From positions 1-62,311 of the forward strand of contig JAGQWX010000029.1 in NCBI GenBank assembly GCA_020436935.1: a stretch of 62,311 bases of DNA, given 5' to 3'. Origin of the DNA: Saprospiraceae bacterium. Lineage in GTDB: Bacteria > Bacteroidota > Bacteroidia > Chitinophagales > Saprospiraceae. The translations under genes were made by a program, and so were the position numbers. Numbering within the stretch: position 1 is the first letter of the stretch; every line of letters begins with the position of its first letter. The notes under the pieces were generated by a model that saw only the letters and a list, made by a program, of their open reading frames with translations, was not told where the DNA came from and made no database searches. This document shows, piece by piece, positions 17,781 to 26,135 of this stretch.

Positions 17781-18698
17781 TTAGTCTTCCAACTCTTTTA
17801 ACAAATCATAAATACTGTTGAACTCTACATCTGAAGAAAATGGTATTTGCACCATTCCTTTTCCTTTGGCATCTCTTTTTATAGAAATTTTGACGCCCAT
17901 GATTTTGCTGAGTTCCTTGGTTATTCTGTTGATTTCGTTATCTCTGGGTAGTTCCTGAATTTTTTCCTGACCAGACTTAGAATTCGTGCTGTCCTTGACC
18001 AATTGCTCGAGCTGACGCACGGATAAATGATCTGAAACTGCTTTTTTGTACAAATGGAGCTGGCGTACCATATCATCTATGCCAGCCAAAGACCTTGCAT
18101 GACCCATTGAAAACTCCCCTGATTTTATACCTGTCTGGATTTCAGGAGGCAGTTTGAGCAATCTTACATAATTGGTTACAGTAGATCTGTTTTTTCCAAC
18201 TCTGTCAGCCAGGGCTTCATGGGTTAAAGCGCATTCATCCATTAGGCGCTGGTAGGAGATGGCAATTTCTATGGCGTTGAGGTCTGCTCTTTGAATGTTC
18301 TCGATGAGGGCCATTTCGAGCATTTCCTGATCATTGGCCACTCTGACGTAGGCAGGAACTTCTTTGAGTCCGGCCATTTTTGACGCCCTCCATCTGCGCT
18401 CACCACTGATGATCTGGTATTTGCTGTCGCCCATTGCCCTTACGGTTACAGGCTGAATCAAACCATGAACTTTTATGCTTTTTGCCAGGTCCATGAGTGC
18501 TTCATTATCAAATTCAATCCTGGGCTGAAATGGATTGACTTCAATTTCTTCCACGGGTATCGCTGACGTGGTGCTGGTCAGGGTTTTGACCATTTCTTTT
18601 TTGGTTTCTACGTTGTTGGTTTGCTCAATATTGGAGAGCAGGGCTCTGAGGCCTTTACCCAATTCTTTTTTCTTATTATTCGGCGGTGTCATCTTCAT
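17781..18698 (-). CDS. parB: Chromosome partitioning protein ParB
   Basis: The 305-residue protein has the ParB/Spo0J order: a basic N-terminal GKGLRALL segment, the CTPase/ParB box with GERRWRASKMAGL, a central helix-turn-helix (about 150-210) and a C-terminal dimerisation part. It binds parS sites and spreads on DNA near the origin. It overlaps parA by 23 bases. I found no parS-like palindrome in the window by eye. Confidence 0.95.
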   Translation of the reverse strand: MKMTPPNNKKKELGKGLRALLSNIEQTNNVETKKEMVKTLTSTTSAIPVEEIEVNPFQPRIEFDNEALMDLAKSIKVHGLIQPVTVRAMGDSKYQIISGERRWRASKMAGLKEVPAYVRVANDQEMLEMALIENIQRADLNAIEIAISYQRLMDECALTHEALADRVGKNRSTVTNYVRLLKLPPEIQTGIKSGEFSMGHARSLAGIDDMVRQLHLYKKAVSDHLSVRQLEQLVKDSTNSKSGQEKIQELPRDNEINRITKELSKIMGVKISIKRDAKGKGMVQIPFSSDVEFNSIYDLLKELED

Positions 18699-19491
18699 CG
18701 GTTGTTTGCAAGCTGTACTGTACGTCGCTTCCGTTGTTTTTCAAAAATTCGAGTGCAAGGTTAAGGAAATTGATGGCTCCTTTGCTAGCGGCATCGTAAA
18801 CAATGACAGGTTGGCCCAGACTAGGTGCTTCACCTACCTTGCTGTTTCTGTGAATGATGGTATCGAAAATCCGGTCAGTAACGATGTTTTTCACTTCTTC
18901 GATGACCATGTTTGCCATGCGCAGTCGCTTGTCGTACATAGACATAACTATACCTTCTATTTCCAGGTCCGGATTGAGGTTGCTTTTTACAAGATTGATG
19001 GTGTTTTTCAATTTTCCATAACCTTCCAATGAAAAGAACTCACACTGGACCGGTATTAAAACTGCATCGGCTGCAGTAAGCGCGTTTACAGTGATCAAGC
19101 CAAGAGATGGCAGACAATCAATAAAAATGTAGTCATAATCGTCTTTGATGCTAGAAAGCATTTCCCTCATCTTATACTCTCTCTTTTCGAAATCTACCAT
19201 TTCAATCTCAGCCCCAACGAGGTTGATACTGGAAGGAATGAGTGAAAGATTCGCAGTGTTTGTAGCCATAATGGCTGATTTTGGGTCGGCACCGTGGACG
19301 AGGCATTCGTAGGTGTCCACTTCCACCGTTGATGCATCGATGCCCACACCGCTCGTGGCGTTGGCCTGAGGATCACTGTCTACAAGCAATACTTTTTTAT
19401 CAAGTATGGCAATAGACGCAGCTAAATTGATGGAGGTTGTTGTTTTGCCAACCCCTCCTTTTTGATTTGCAATTGCAATAATTTTTCCCAT
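18676..19491 (-). CDS. parA: Chromosome partitioning ATPase ParA (Soj)
   Basis: The 271-residue protein is a deviant Walker A ATPase: KGGVGKTT at residues 11-18, the switch segment DSDPQANAT and Walker B IDCLPSLG. It works with ParB to segregate the replication origin. The short N-terminus, without a DNA-binding extension, indicates the chromosomal Soj type. It is preceded by the UPF0173 gene (9-base gap) and overlaps parB, so this is one minus-strand operon. Confidence 0.95.
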   Translation of the reverse strand: MGKIIAIANQKGGVGKTTTSINLAASIAILDKKVLLVDSDPQANATSGVGIDASTVEVDTYECLVHGADPKSAIMATNTANLSLIPSSINLVGAEIEMVDFEKREYKMREMLSSIKDDYDYIFIDCLPSLGLITVNALTAADAVLIPVQCEFFSLEGYGKLKNTINLVKSNLNPDLEIEGIVMSMYDKRLRMANMVIEEVKNIVTDRIFDTIIHRNSKVGEAPSLGQPVIVYDAASKGAINFLNLALEFLKNNGSDVQYSLQTTDEDDTAE

Positions 19492-19500
19492 ATAATATTT

Positions 19501-20181
19501 CTAGATGGCAATGTCTTCGCCAATGAGGGGCAAAATTATGGATTTATTTTGATCTTTGAATGCTTTAGTTACAAGGTCATGGTCAATTTTGATGGGCGGG
19601 AAGGTGTCGAAATGACATCCTATGATCCTGTTGCACTCAATTAAGTCGCTGGCAATCAATGCATCTTCGTAGCCCATGGTGAAGTTGTCACCAACAGGTA
19701 ATATGGCTGCATCCAATTTTGGACAAGTCTTTGGTATCAGCTGCATGTCCAGGGTTAAAGCTGTGTCACCGGCTATGTAAATACAAGCTTCTTCATTCCA
19801 GAGAACAAAACCACCCGCAGGTCCTCCATGACTTCCGTCAGGCAAAACACTGGAATGCAGAGCCTGGACATATTTAACCGTTCCAAATGGGAATTTATAT
19901 TTTCCACCTAAATTCATACCGTGGGCTTTTAGTCCCTTTTTTTCATACCAGCCCGCCACTTCATAACTTGAAATTACCGTAGATCCGGCTTGTTTACCAA
20001 TAGTCTCCGCATCTGCAACGTGGTCGTAATGTCCATGAGTGAGTAAAATGTAATCCGGCTTCAGAGCATTGATATCTATTCCTGAAGCCATTGGGTTTGG
20101 AGAAATCATGGGGTCGATCAAAAGCTGTTTTCCCAAAGTTTCGATCAGAAAGCATGATTGGCCAAAAAAAGTCAATTTCAT
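19501..20181 (-). CDS. UPF0173 metal-dependent hydrolase (MBL fold)
   Basis: The 226-residue protein has the metallo-beta-lactamase fold: the metal motif HGHYDH after LLT, the GDTAL loop with a further ligand Asp, and a C-terminal CHFDTFPPI with His. It matches the UPF0173/YtkL family, whose members are poorly characterised hydrolases. It heads the parA-parB-DUF5683 operon, with 9 bases between it and parA, though a partition role is not implied. Confidence 0.9.
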   Translation of the reverse strand: MKLTFFGQSCFLIETLGKQLLIDPMISPNPMASGIDINALKPDYILLTHGHYDHVADAETIGKQAGSTVISSYEVAGWYEKKGLKAHGMNLGGKYKFPFGTVKYVQALHSSVLPDGSHGGPAGGFVLWNEEACIYIAGDTALTLDMQLIPKTCPKLDAAILPVGDNFTMGYEDALIASDLIECNRIIGCHFDTFPPIKIDHDLVTKAFKDQNKSIILPLIGEDIAI

Positions 20182-20549
20182 AGTTTGTTTGTTTAATGTT
20201 TGTTAGGTAACAAATTGAAAATTAAGAAGCTATGCAAATTTGGATGAGAGTTATATCCTGGCACGCTATAAACACAACAGCAAATAACGGATAAAGATTC
20301 ATAAACCTTTTGGTTGATTTGGAGTTAATGGTGAGATATTTGATTTCTTTTGTATACTAATCGGAAAATAGGATTGATCATTTTAATTGTGAAAACAAAA
20401 AATCAAAGTTCAAGGCAGAAAACGCAGACGGAGTGGGTACTCCGGCGAGGCTTTCTAACGCAGTCCCTACACTGTGTAGGGATTGGTAACAATTAAGTGA
20501 TTAAATCTATTTCCGATTTGTATAGCTTATTCATTATCCCGATATTTAT
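20182..20549. other. Intergenic region with two small hairpins
   Basis: This 368-base region separates divergent genes. It is AT-rich except for about 20420-20490, which is GC-richer and folds into two small hairpins: CGGAGT-GGGT-ACTCCG (20429-20444) and TCCCTACAC-T-GTGTAGGGA (20464-20482). The word AACGCAG occurs twice around the first. Neither is followed by a T-run, so they are not standard terminators. A short non-coding RNA, a REP-like element or an operator is possible. Confidence 0.4.
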
Positions 20550-21095
20550 ATGATATTAGTATTAAGTGCGACCAACAGGCCAGCCAGCAGAACGAGACTG
20601 ATAGCAGACGTAGTTTTTAATTATCTTAAAGCAGTTTATCCAGGTGATGTTCATTTTTATTCCTTAGAAGATTTGCCTTCAGATCTTTTGTCCAGGACCA
20701 TGTTTGAGAAAAATTACCTCCATCCTGAGCTGGTAAAAATCCAGGATGAGATGATGATTCCTTCAAAAAACTGGATGATCATCAGTCCGGAGTACAATGG
20801 AAGTTTCCCTGGCGCTTTCAAATTGTTTATTGATGCAGTTTCAAACAGAAAATATAAGGAAACATTCAATGGGCGAAAAGCAGGCTTGATAGGTGTAGCT
20901 TCAGGAAGGGCAGGGAACCTTCGTGGAATGGACCATATGACCGGTTTTTTAAACTATCTAAGTGTCACTGTATATCCTGATAAACTTCCTGTATCGAGTA
21001 TTGAGCAACAAATCAATGAAGGTGTTGTAAATGAAAATACACAAAGTCTGATCCATAGCTTCGTGGATAAATATCTGGAATGGCAGAAATCTTGA
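20550..21095 (+). CDS. NAD(P)H-dependent FMN reductase family protein
   Basis: The 181-residue protein has the flavodoxin-like fold of the FMN_red family: a phosphate-binding N-terminal loop SATNRPASRTR and the flavin-contact block SPEYNGSFPGAFKLFIDAVS. Family members reduce FMN, quinones, azo dyes or chromate with NAD(P)H. It lies 42 bases upstream of the substrate-binding protein on the same strand and may open the plus-strand gene run to 26.1 kb. Confidence 0.88.
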   Translation: MILVLSATNRPASRTRLIADVVFNYLKAVYPGDVHFYSLEDLPSDLLSRTMFEKNYLHPELVKIQDEMMIPSKNWMIISPEYNGSFPGAFKLFIDAVSNRKYKETFNGRKAGLIGVASGRAGNLRGMDHMTGFLNYLSVTVYPDKLPVSSIEQQINEGVVNENTQSLIHSFVDKYLEWQKS

Positions 21096-21137
21096 TTCCA
21101 AAATTTTGATTGATGTAGGAAAAATTAATTTTACATC

Positions 21138-22760
21138 ATGAAAAGGATTTTCTCCTACCTGACGGCCTCTCTCATCATCGGACTGATTTTTATTACCTGC
21201 AAGCCAGGTGAAGAAATTGATCAATCTTTGGTATTCAAATACAACCAACCCAATATTGTAACTTCTCTTGATCCCGCTTTTGCGAAGAGCCAAAACAACA
21301 TGTGGGTAATGAATCATGTCTACAATACTCTTGTGACATTGGATGACTCCTTAAAAGTGATTCCGGGACTCGCCAAATCGTGGAATATATCAGAAGACGG
21401 CAAGACCTATACCTTCCATCTGAGGACCGATGTTTTTTTTCATAAAGATTCTTGTTTTAAAACCGTAACCAAGACCCGAAAGCTTACTGCAGAAGATGTT
21501 TCCTATAGCTTTTCGAGGTTGATCGATAATAGTGTCAATTCACCTGGCTCCTGGATATTTAAAGAAAAGGTAACGGGAGCTGAAGCATTTCAGGCGCTTG
21601 ACGATTCTACTTTCAGAATTGAGCTGGCCTCCCCGTTTGTACCAACGATGGGTATGCTGACCATGCAATACTGTAGCATTGTGCCAAAAGAGGCAGTCGA
21701 TTTTTATGGTAAGGATATCCGCTTGCGCATGGTTGGAACTGGCCCCTACAAGCAAAAAAGGTGGATAGAAAACCAAAATCTGTTTTTGGAGATCAATGAA
21801 GATTATTTCGATAAAAGTTATTTCTCATCACATCCACCACGCTATATCAAGACATCCTTTATCCCTGATAAACAGATCGCTGTGCTGGAACTCTTAAAGG
21901 GTAACCTCGACCTTGTCTCAGGATTGGAGAGCTCCTTTGCCAACGAATTGCTGGATACAGAAGGTAAATTGAGGGCGGATAAAGCAGATAAAATTGTGTA
22001 CGTACGCACCCCCTTTCTGAATACTGAATACATAGGCATCAATCAGAAACTGGCAAAAGAACATCCTGCATTGCAACACAAAAAATTTCGTCAGGCTTTG
22101 AACTGGGCATTGGACAGGAAACTGATGCTGGAATCTTTGAGAAATGGAGTTGGTCAATCTGCGACTGCCGGATTCACTCCAAAAGGCCTTCCATCATTTG
22201 ATGACACAGAGACTCCTGGTTATCATTATGATGTTGAAAAGGCGAGGGATTTGATCAAGGAAGTCGGCCTGGATTTGACTAAAATTCCACCGATAGTCAT
22301 CAATACAAATGCGGAATACATGGACCTGGCTACGTTTGTTGCAAGGCAATGGGAAGTAATAGGTGTAAAAACCACCATTGAACTGATGGATACAGGTATA
22401 CTTCGTGAAGGAATGCGCAATTCCAAACTGCTGACCTTCAGAGCTTCCTGGATTGCAGATTATCCAGATGCAGAGAGTTACTTCACCGTGTTTTATTCAA
22501 AAAATCCGGCTCCACCCAACTATACCAATTTTTCAAATGCCCAATTTGATAGGATTTACGAGCTAGCTATAAAGGAGACTGACGATGAAAAGCGGTATGA
22601 ATTGTACCATCAATTGGAAAGAATTTTGATAGATGAGGCTCCTGTAATTTTTCTATTTTATGACGAATCTTCAATATTTCATTCAGTAAAACTTAAAGGT
22701 TATACGAATAATGGTTTGAATATGTTGAATTTATGGAGCTTATATAAAGTTGAAGAATGA
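21138..22760 (+). CDS. ABC transporter substrate-binding lipoprotein (family 5, peptide/nickel type)
   Basis: The 540-residue protein has a lipoprotein signal (lipobox FITC, Cys 21) and the SBP family 5 fold seen in OppA/DppA: the N-terminal TSLDPAFAK segment, LAKSWNISEDGKTYTFHLR and the central RQALNWALDRK block. It would deliver oligopeptides or a similar ligand to an ABC importer. No permease or ATPase gene is adjacent, so it either serves a transporter encoded elsewhere or acts otherwise. Its stop overlaps the start of the RdgB fusion (ATGA), indicating translational coupling. Confidence 0.88.
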   Translation: MKRIFSYLTASLIIGLIFITCKPGEEIDQSLVFKYNQPNIVTSLDPAFAKSQNNMWVMNHVYNTLVTLDDSLKVIPGLAKSWNISEDGKTYTFHLRTDVFFHKDSCFKTVTKTRKLTAEDVSYSFSRLIDNSVNSPGSWIFKEKVTGAEAFQALDDSTFRIELASPFVPTMGMLTMQYCSIVPKEAVDFYGKDIRLRMVGTGPYKQKRWIENQNLFLEINEDYFDKSYFSSHPPRYIKTSFIPDKQIAVLELLKGNLDLVSGLESSFANELLDTEGKLRADKADKIVYVRTPFLNTEYIGINQKLAKEHPALQHKKFRQALNWALDRKLMLESLRNGVGQSATAGFTPKGLPSFDDTETPGYHYDVEKARDLIKEVGLDLTKIPPIVINTNAEYMDLATFVARQWEVIGVKTTIELMDTGILREGMRNSKLLTFRASWIADYPDAESYFTVFYSKNPAPPNYTNFSNAQFDRIYELAIKETDDEKRYELYHQLERILIDEAPVIFLFYDESSIFHSVKLKGYTNNGLNMLNLWSLYKVEE

Positions 22761-23998
22761 TGAATAGAGAACTAATAGCCGCCACAGGAAGTGTCCATAA
22801 AGTGAAAGAAATTTCAGCCATGCTGCCATCAAACTGGACGCTCAAATCGCTCAAAGACATTGGTTTTGAGGGAGATATCATAGAAGATGGTGCCACCTTG
22901 GAAGAAAATGCATTGATCAAGGCTCGTCACATTCACGCATTGTTGGATAAGGATGTATTTGCCGAGGATACCGGGCTGGAGGTCGAAGCACTGGATGGAA
23001 GGCCGGGCGTCCATACCGCAAGATATGCGGGAGATGACAGGAATGATGAGAAGAACATAGCTTTGGTTTTACAAAATCTGCAAGGCAAACAAAACCGCAA
23101 AGCACGATTTAGGACTGTGATTGCTTTGATTCAGAACAATATAGAATACTTGTTTGAAGGAATTGTTGAAGGAAGTATTGGCGCAAAACCAAGCGGAACC
23201 GGGGGATTTGGCTACGATCCAATTTTCATTCCTGAAGGGTTTTCAGAAAGTTTTGGTGTCTTGGGTGATGAAATCAAAAACACCATATCCCATAGAGCCA
23301 GGGCCGTCTCCAAATTGGTCACATTTCTTAAGAATGGTACTAAAGGGCAAGATCAACAAGGTGTCAAGTTATCATACGACGCAATGGCTGATGAATATAC
23401 AAGACAATTGAAGGACGAATTGGATCATAAACATCTGGACCGCATTCTTCTCAAAGCTTTTGCACATGAGTATAAAGACAAAGGTCTTATGATAGATTTG
23501 GGCTGTGGGCCGGGCCAGACTTCATATTTTTTGAGCAATTGTGGCGTGAGAAATTTGACTGGAATCGACCTTGCTCCTCAAATGATTGATAATGCAAAAA
23601 CGCTCTTTCCAGGAATCAATTTCCTGGCGGGAGATATGCTGGATCTTCCATATTTGGATGAAACGGTTGGTTCTGCCATCGCGTTTTACGCAATTGTCAA
23701 TTTTGATATAAATGGTGTGTCACTTGTTTTGAAGGAGGCTTTTCGAGCGCTAAAGAATGGGGGTGAATTTTTGTTTAGTTTTCATATTGGTGAGGGAGTT
23801 AAACATATGGAAACCATGATGGGGACGTCTGTCGACATAGATTTTTACTTTTTTGATTCAGACACTGTCAAAGATCTGGCAGTGAATGCCGGTTTTACAG
23901 TGGTAGATATTATTGAGAGATATCCCTATAAAGATGTTGAATATCAAGGGAAAAGAGCCTACTTCTGGCTAAAAAAGGATGAGAATAATTTATCTTAA
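22757..23998 (+). CDS. Fusion of RdgB/HAM1 (XTP/dITP diphosphatase) and a class I SAM methyltransferase
   Basis: The 413-residue protein joins two enzymes in one frame. Residues 1-192 are an RdgB/HAM1 domain that hydrolyses non-canonical purine NTPs, with EDTGLEVEALDGRPGVHTARYAG, SGTGGFGYDPIF and ISHRARA; the usual TxNxxK motif reads TGSVHK, so the Asn is Ser12. Residues 205-413 form a class I methyltransferase, with Y-D-x-MADEYT, motif I at 246-253 (IDLGCGPG) and LAPQMIDNAK. The linker is only about 12 residues. Ordinary RdgB proteins end at about 195 residues. The start overlaps the stop of the upstream gene. The methyltransferase substrate is unknown. Confidence 0.85.
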   Translation: MMNRELIAATGSVHKVKEISAMLPSNWTLKSLKDIGFEGDIIEDGATLEENALIKARHIHALLDKDVFAEDTGLEVEALDGRPGVHTARYAGDDRNDEKNIALVLQNLQGKQNRKARFRTVIALIQNNIEYLFEGIVEGSIGAKPSGTGGFGYDPIFIPEGFSESFGVLGDEIKNTISHRARAVSKLVTFLKNGTKGQDQQGVKLSYDAMADEYTRQLKDELDHKHLDRILLKAFAHEYKDKGLMIDLGCGPGQTSYFLSNCGVRNLTGIDLAPQMIDNAKTLFPGINFLAGDMLDLPYLDETVGSAIAFYAIVNFDINGVSLVLKEAFRALKNGGEFLFSFHIGEGVKHMETMMGTSVDIDFYFFDSDTVKDLAVNAGFTVVDIIERYPYKDVEYQGKRAYFWLKKDENNLS

Positions 23999-24016
23999 AT
24001 AGAAATTAATGAGGGC

Positions 24017-24985
24017 ATGATCGATGTAGCTATAATTGGGGGAGGACCAACAGGAATAAACTGTGCCATCAGAGCCAAAAAAGAAGGTTTGACAGCAGTA
24101 ATCTTTGAAAAGGGCTTGCTGGTAAACTCTGTATTTCATTTTCCAAGCAATATGACCTTTTTCTCTACATCGTTGAAGCTTGAAATTGGAGACATACCTT
24201 TCATTTCTCACAATGATAAACCAACAAGATCTGAAGCACTGGAATACTACCGCCGACTGGTGGATTATTACAAGCTGGACATCAGGTATCGAAACAGGGT
24301 TGAATCAGTTGAAAAAAAAGAGGACGCGTTTACCATTCATACCAGTAAAGGGGTCTTTCATGCAAAAAAAGTCATTGTATGTACAGGCTTCTATGATACT
24401 CCAAGGAAATTGAATATTCCCGGAGAAGAATTGAGTAAAGTAAAACATTACTACGATGAAGTCCACCACTACATAGGTCAAAAAGTGGTGGTCATTGGAG
24501 GAGCCAACAGTGCTTGTGATGTTGCCCTGGAAACCTGGAGCAAAGGTGCTGAGGTGACCATGGTGGTGCGTGAAAAGGAGTTGTACCAGAATGTAAAATA
24601 CTGGATACTTCCCAATGTGGAAAACAGGATCAAGGAAGGGTCGATACAGGCCTATTTTGAAAGCGAAGTTAAAGAGATTAAACAAGACAGTGTGGTCATT
24701 ACAACCCCGGACGGATTGATGGAAATTGAAAACGACTATGTTCTTGCTATGACAGGCTATAAACCAGACTATGGATTTCTGGAGGCATGCGGTATTGAAT
24801 TTACTGATGACGAGACCAGGCGTCCTATATTGAACGATGAGACCTTAGAGTCCAATGTTGAAGGGTTGTACCTTGCGGGCGTAGTAAATGGAGGTCTGGA
24901 GACCAACAAACTTTTCATCGAAAATACCAGGCACCATCCGGATCTGATATTCAATCACATAAAGCAAAGCCATGCAGAAGTTTGA
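24017..24985 (+). CDS. ypdA: YpdA-type putative bacillithiol disulfide reductase
   Basis: The 322-residue protein is a flavin-dependent pyridine nucleotide oxidoreductase, with an FAD-binding GGGPTGINC (8-16) and a NAD(P)H-binding VVIGGANSACDVA (about 156-168). The SNMTFFSTSLKLEIGDIPF block is characteristic of the YpdA/Bdr family, which recycles oxidised bacillithiol; it lacks the CxxC of thioredoxin reductases. This suggests a bacillithiol-using cell. It follows the fusion gene by 18 bases and overlaps anmK by 14 bases. Confidence 0.88.
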   Translation: MIDVAIIGGGPTGINCAIRAKKEGLTAVIFEKGLLVNSVFHFPSNMTFFSTSLKLEIGDIPFISHNDKPTRSEALEYYRRLVDYYKLDIRYRNRVESVEKKEDAFTIHTSKGVFHAKKVIVCTGFYDTPRKLNIPGEELSKVKHYYDEVHHYIGQKVVVIGGANSACDVALETWSKGAEVTMVVREKELYQNVKYWILPNVENRIKEGSIQAYFESEVKEIKQDSVVITTPDGLMEIENDYVLAMTGYKPDYGFLEACGIEFTDDETRRPILNDETLESNVEGLYLAGVVNGGLETNKLFIENTRHHPDLIFNHIKQSHAEV

Positions 24986-26135
24986 GCAATTATATCAATT
25001 GTCACAACAGTCTGACCGAACCATCATTGGTTTGATGTCCGGGACATCTTGTGATGGGTTGGATGTAGGCATATTCAGGTTTTCAGGCTTTGGCAGAGAT
25101 ACCAGGTTTGAAACCATCTATTTCGAAACTGTTCCCATGCCTTTGGCTTTGAAAAAAGACATATTAAGTGTTTTAGGTGTAAAGCAGGTAGATCTCCAGC
25201 AGCTTACCATTTTAAACGAAGCTTTCGGGCTGTTCACAGCACATTCGGTGAATGAGGTATTAAAGAAGGCAAATTTGTCAGCAAAAGATATCGACTGCAT
25301 TGCAAGTCACGGACAAACTGTTTTTCATGCTCCCAAAAGCCTTCACCAACAGGTTGCATACCCCAATGCGACGCTACAAATTGGAGATGGAGATCACATA
25401 GCAAAACACACCGGAATATTGACCTTTAGCGATTTCAGGCAAAAACACATCGCATTCGGAGGTGAAGGTGCGCCACTTGCGCCCTATGCCGACTTTGCAC
25501 TTTTTTCTTCACCGGATGAGGGTAGGGTGCTGCTCAACATAGGTGGCATTTCCAACCTGACTACCCTGGACAAGACATCAAGTCCCATTGCCAGCGATGT
25601 AGGCCCGGGAAATACGATTCTAAATGCAATCGCTAGAAAGTATTTTCAGCAGGAATTCGACCAGGGTGGAGCAATAGCAAAACAGGGAAGGGTAATAGAC
25701 GCAGCTTTAAATACCATGCTGGATGAGCCGTTTTTTAAAGCTACAATGCCCAAAAGCACTGGTCAGGAGATTTTTAACCTGGATTGGTTTTTATCCTTTT
25801 TTGGTGAAGCAAAAGTCCAGCCTGAAGATTTGATGGCGACCGCAGCACAGTTGACCGTGCGATGTATTGCTGATGCCATAGAATTGAGCGGGATGAACAA
25901 TGGTGCAGTTTATGTGAGTGGCGGTGGCATTCACAATAAATATCTGATCGACGGACTCAGAATGGCATTGCCTGATTGGAAAATTAAGGCTTTTGCTGCA
26001 TTGGGCATTTCATCAGATGCAAAAGAAGCTCTCGTTTTTGCCTACCTGGCCAACGAAAATTTTAATCCAAATCCAGTAGAATACCCATGGGAACCTTCGT
26101 TGCTTACAATGGGTAAACTTTCGTTTCCTTACTGA
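24972..26135 (+). CDS. anmK: Anhydro-N-acetylmuramic acid kinase
   Basis: The 387-residue protein has the AnmK signature at the N-terminus (IGLMSGTSCDGLD), the conserved ASHGQT and LNIGGISN blocks and the DVGPGNTILN segment. AnmK opens 1,6-anhydroMurNAc and phosphorylates it to MurNAc-6-P in cell-wall recycling. It overlaps ypdA by 14 bases (translational coupling) and the convergent DJ-1/ThuA gene by 7 bases. NagA at 40.1 kb could act downstream on the GlcNAc-6-P branch. Confidence 0.95.
   Translation: MQKFEQLYQLSQQSDRTIIGLMSGTSCDGLDVGIFRFSGFGRDTRFETIYFETVPMPLALKKDILSVLGVKQVDLQQLTILNEAFGLFTAHSVNEVLKKANLSAKDIDCIASHGQTVFHAPKSLHQQVAYPNATLQIGDGDHIAKHTGILTFSDFRQKHIAFGGEGAPLAPYADFALFSSPDEGRVLLNIGGISNLTTLDKTSSPIASDVGPGNTILNAIARKYFQQEFDQGGAIAKQGRVIDAALNTMLDEPFFKATMPKSTGQEIFNLDWFLSFFGEAKVQPEDLMATAAQLTVRCIADAIELSGMNNGAVYVSGGGIHNKYLIDGLRMALPDWKIKAFAALGISSDAKEALVFAYLANENFNPNPVEYPWEPSLLTMGKLSFPY

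Noticed and set aside
17781-20181. parS site near parAB
   Set aside because: I looked for a TGTTTCACGTGAAACA-like palindrome and saw none; a computed search would be needed to exclude degenerate sites.
20464-20482. Rho-independent terminator
   Set aside because: The hairpin has no T-run on either side and does not lie after a stop codon.
13423-26135. Convergent overlaps (13423-13426, 17136-17150, 26129-26135) as signs of assembly error
   Set aside because: Each protein ends with a family-typical or plausible C-terminus on at least one side; short convergent overlaps are common in compact genomes. Only the 26129 case is kept as a possible truncation.
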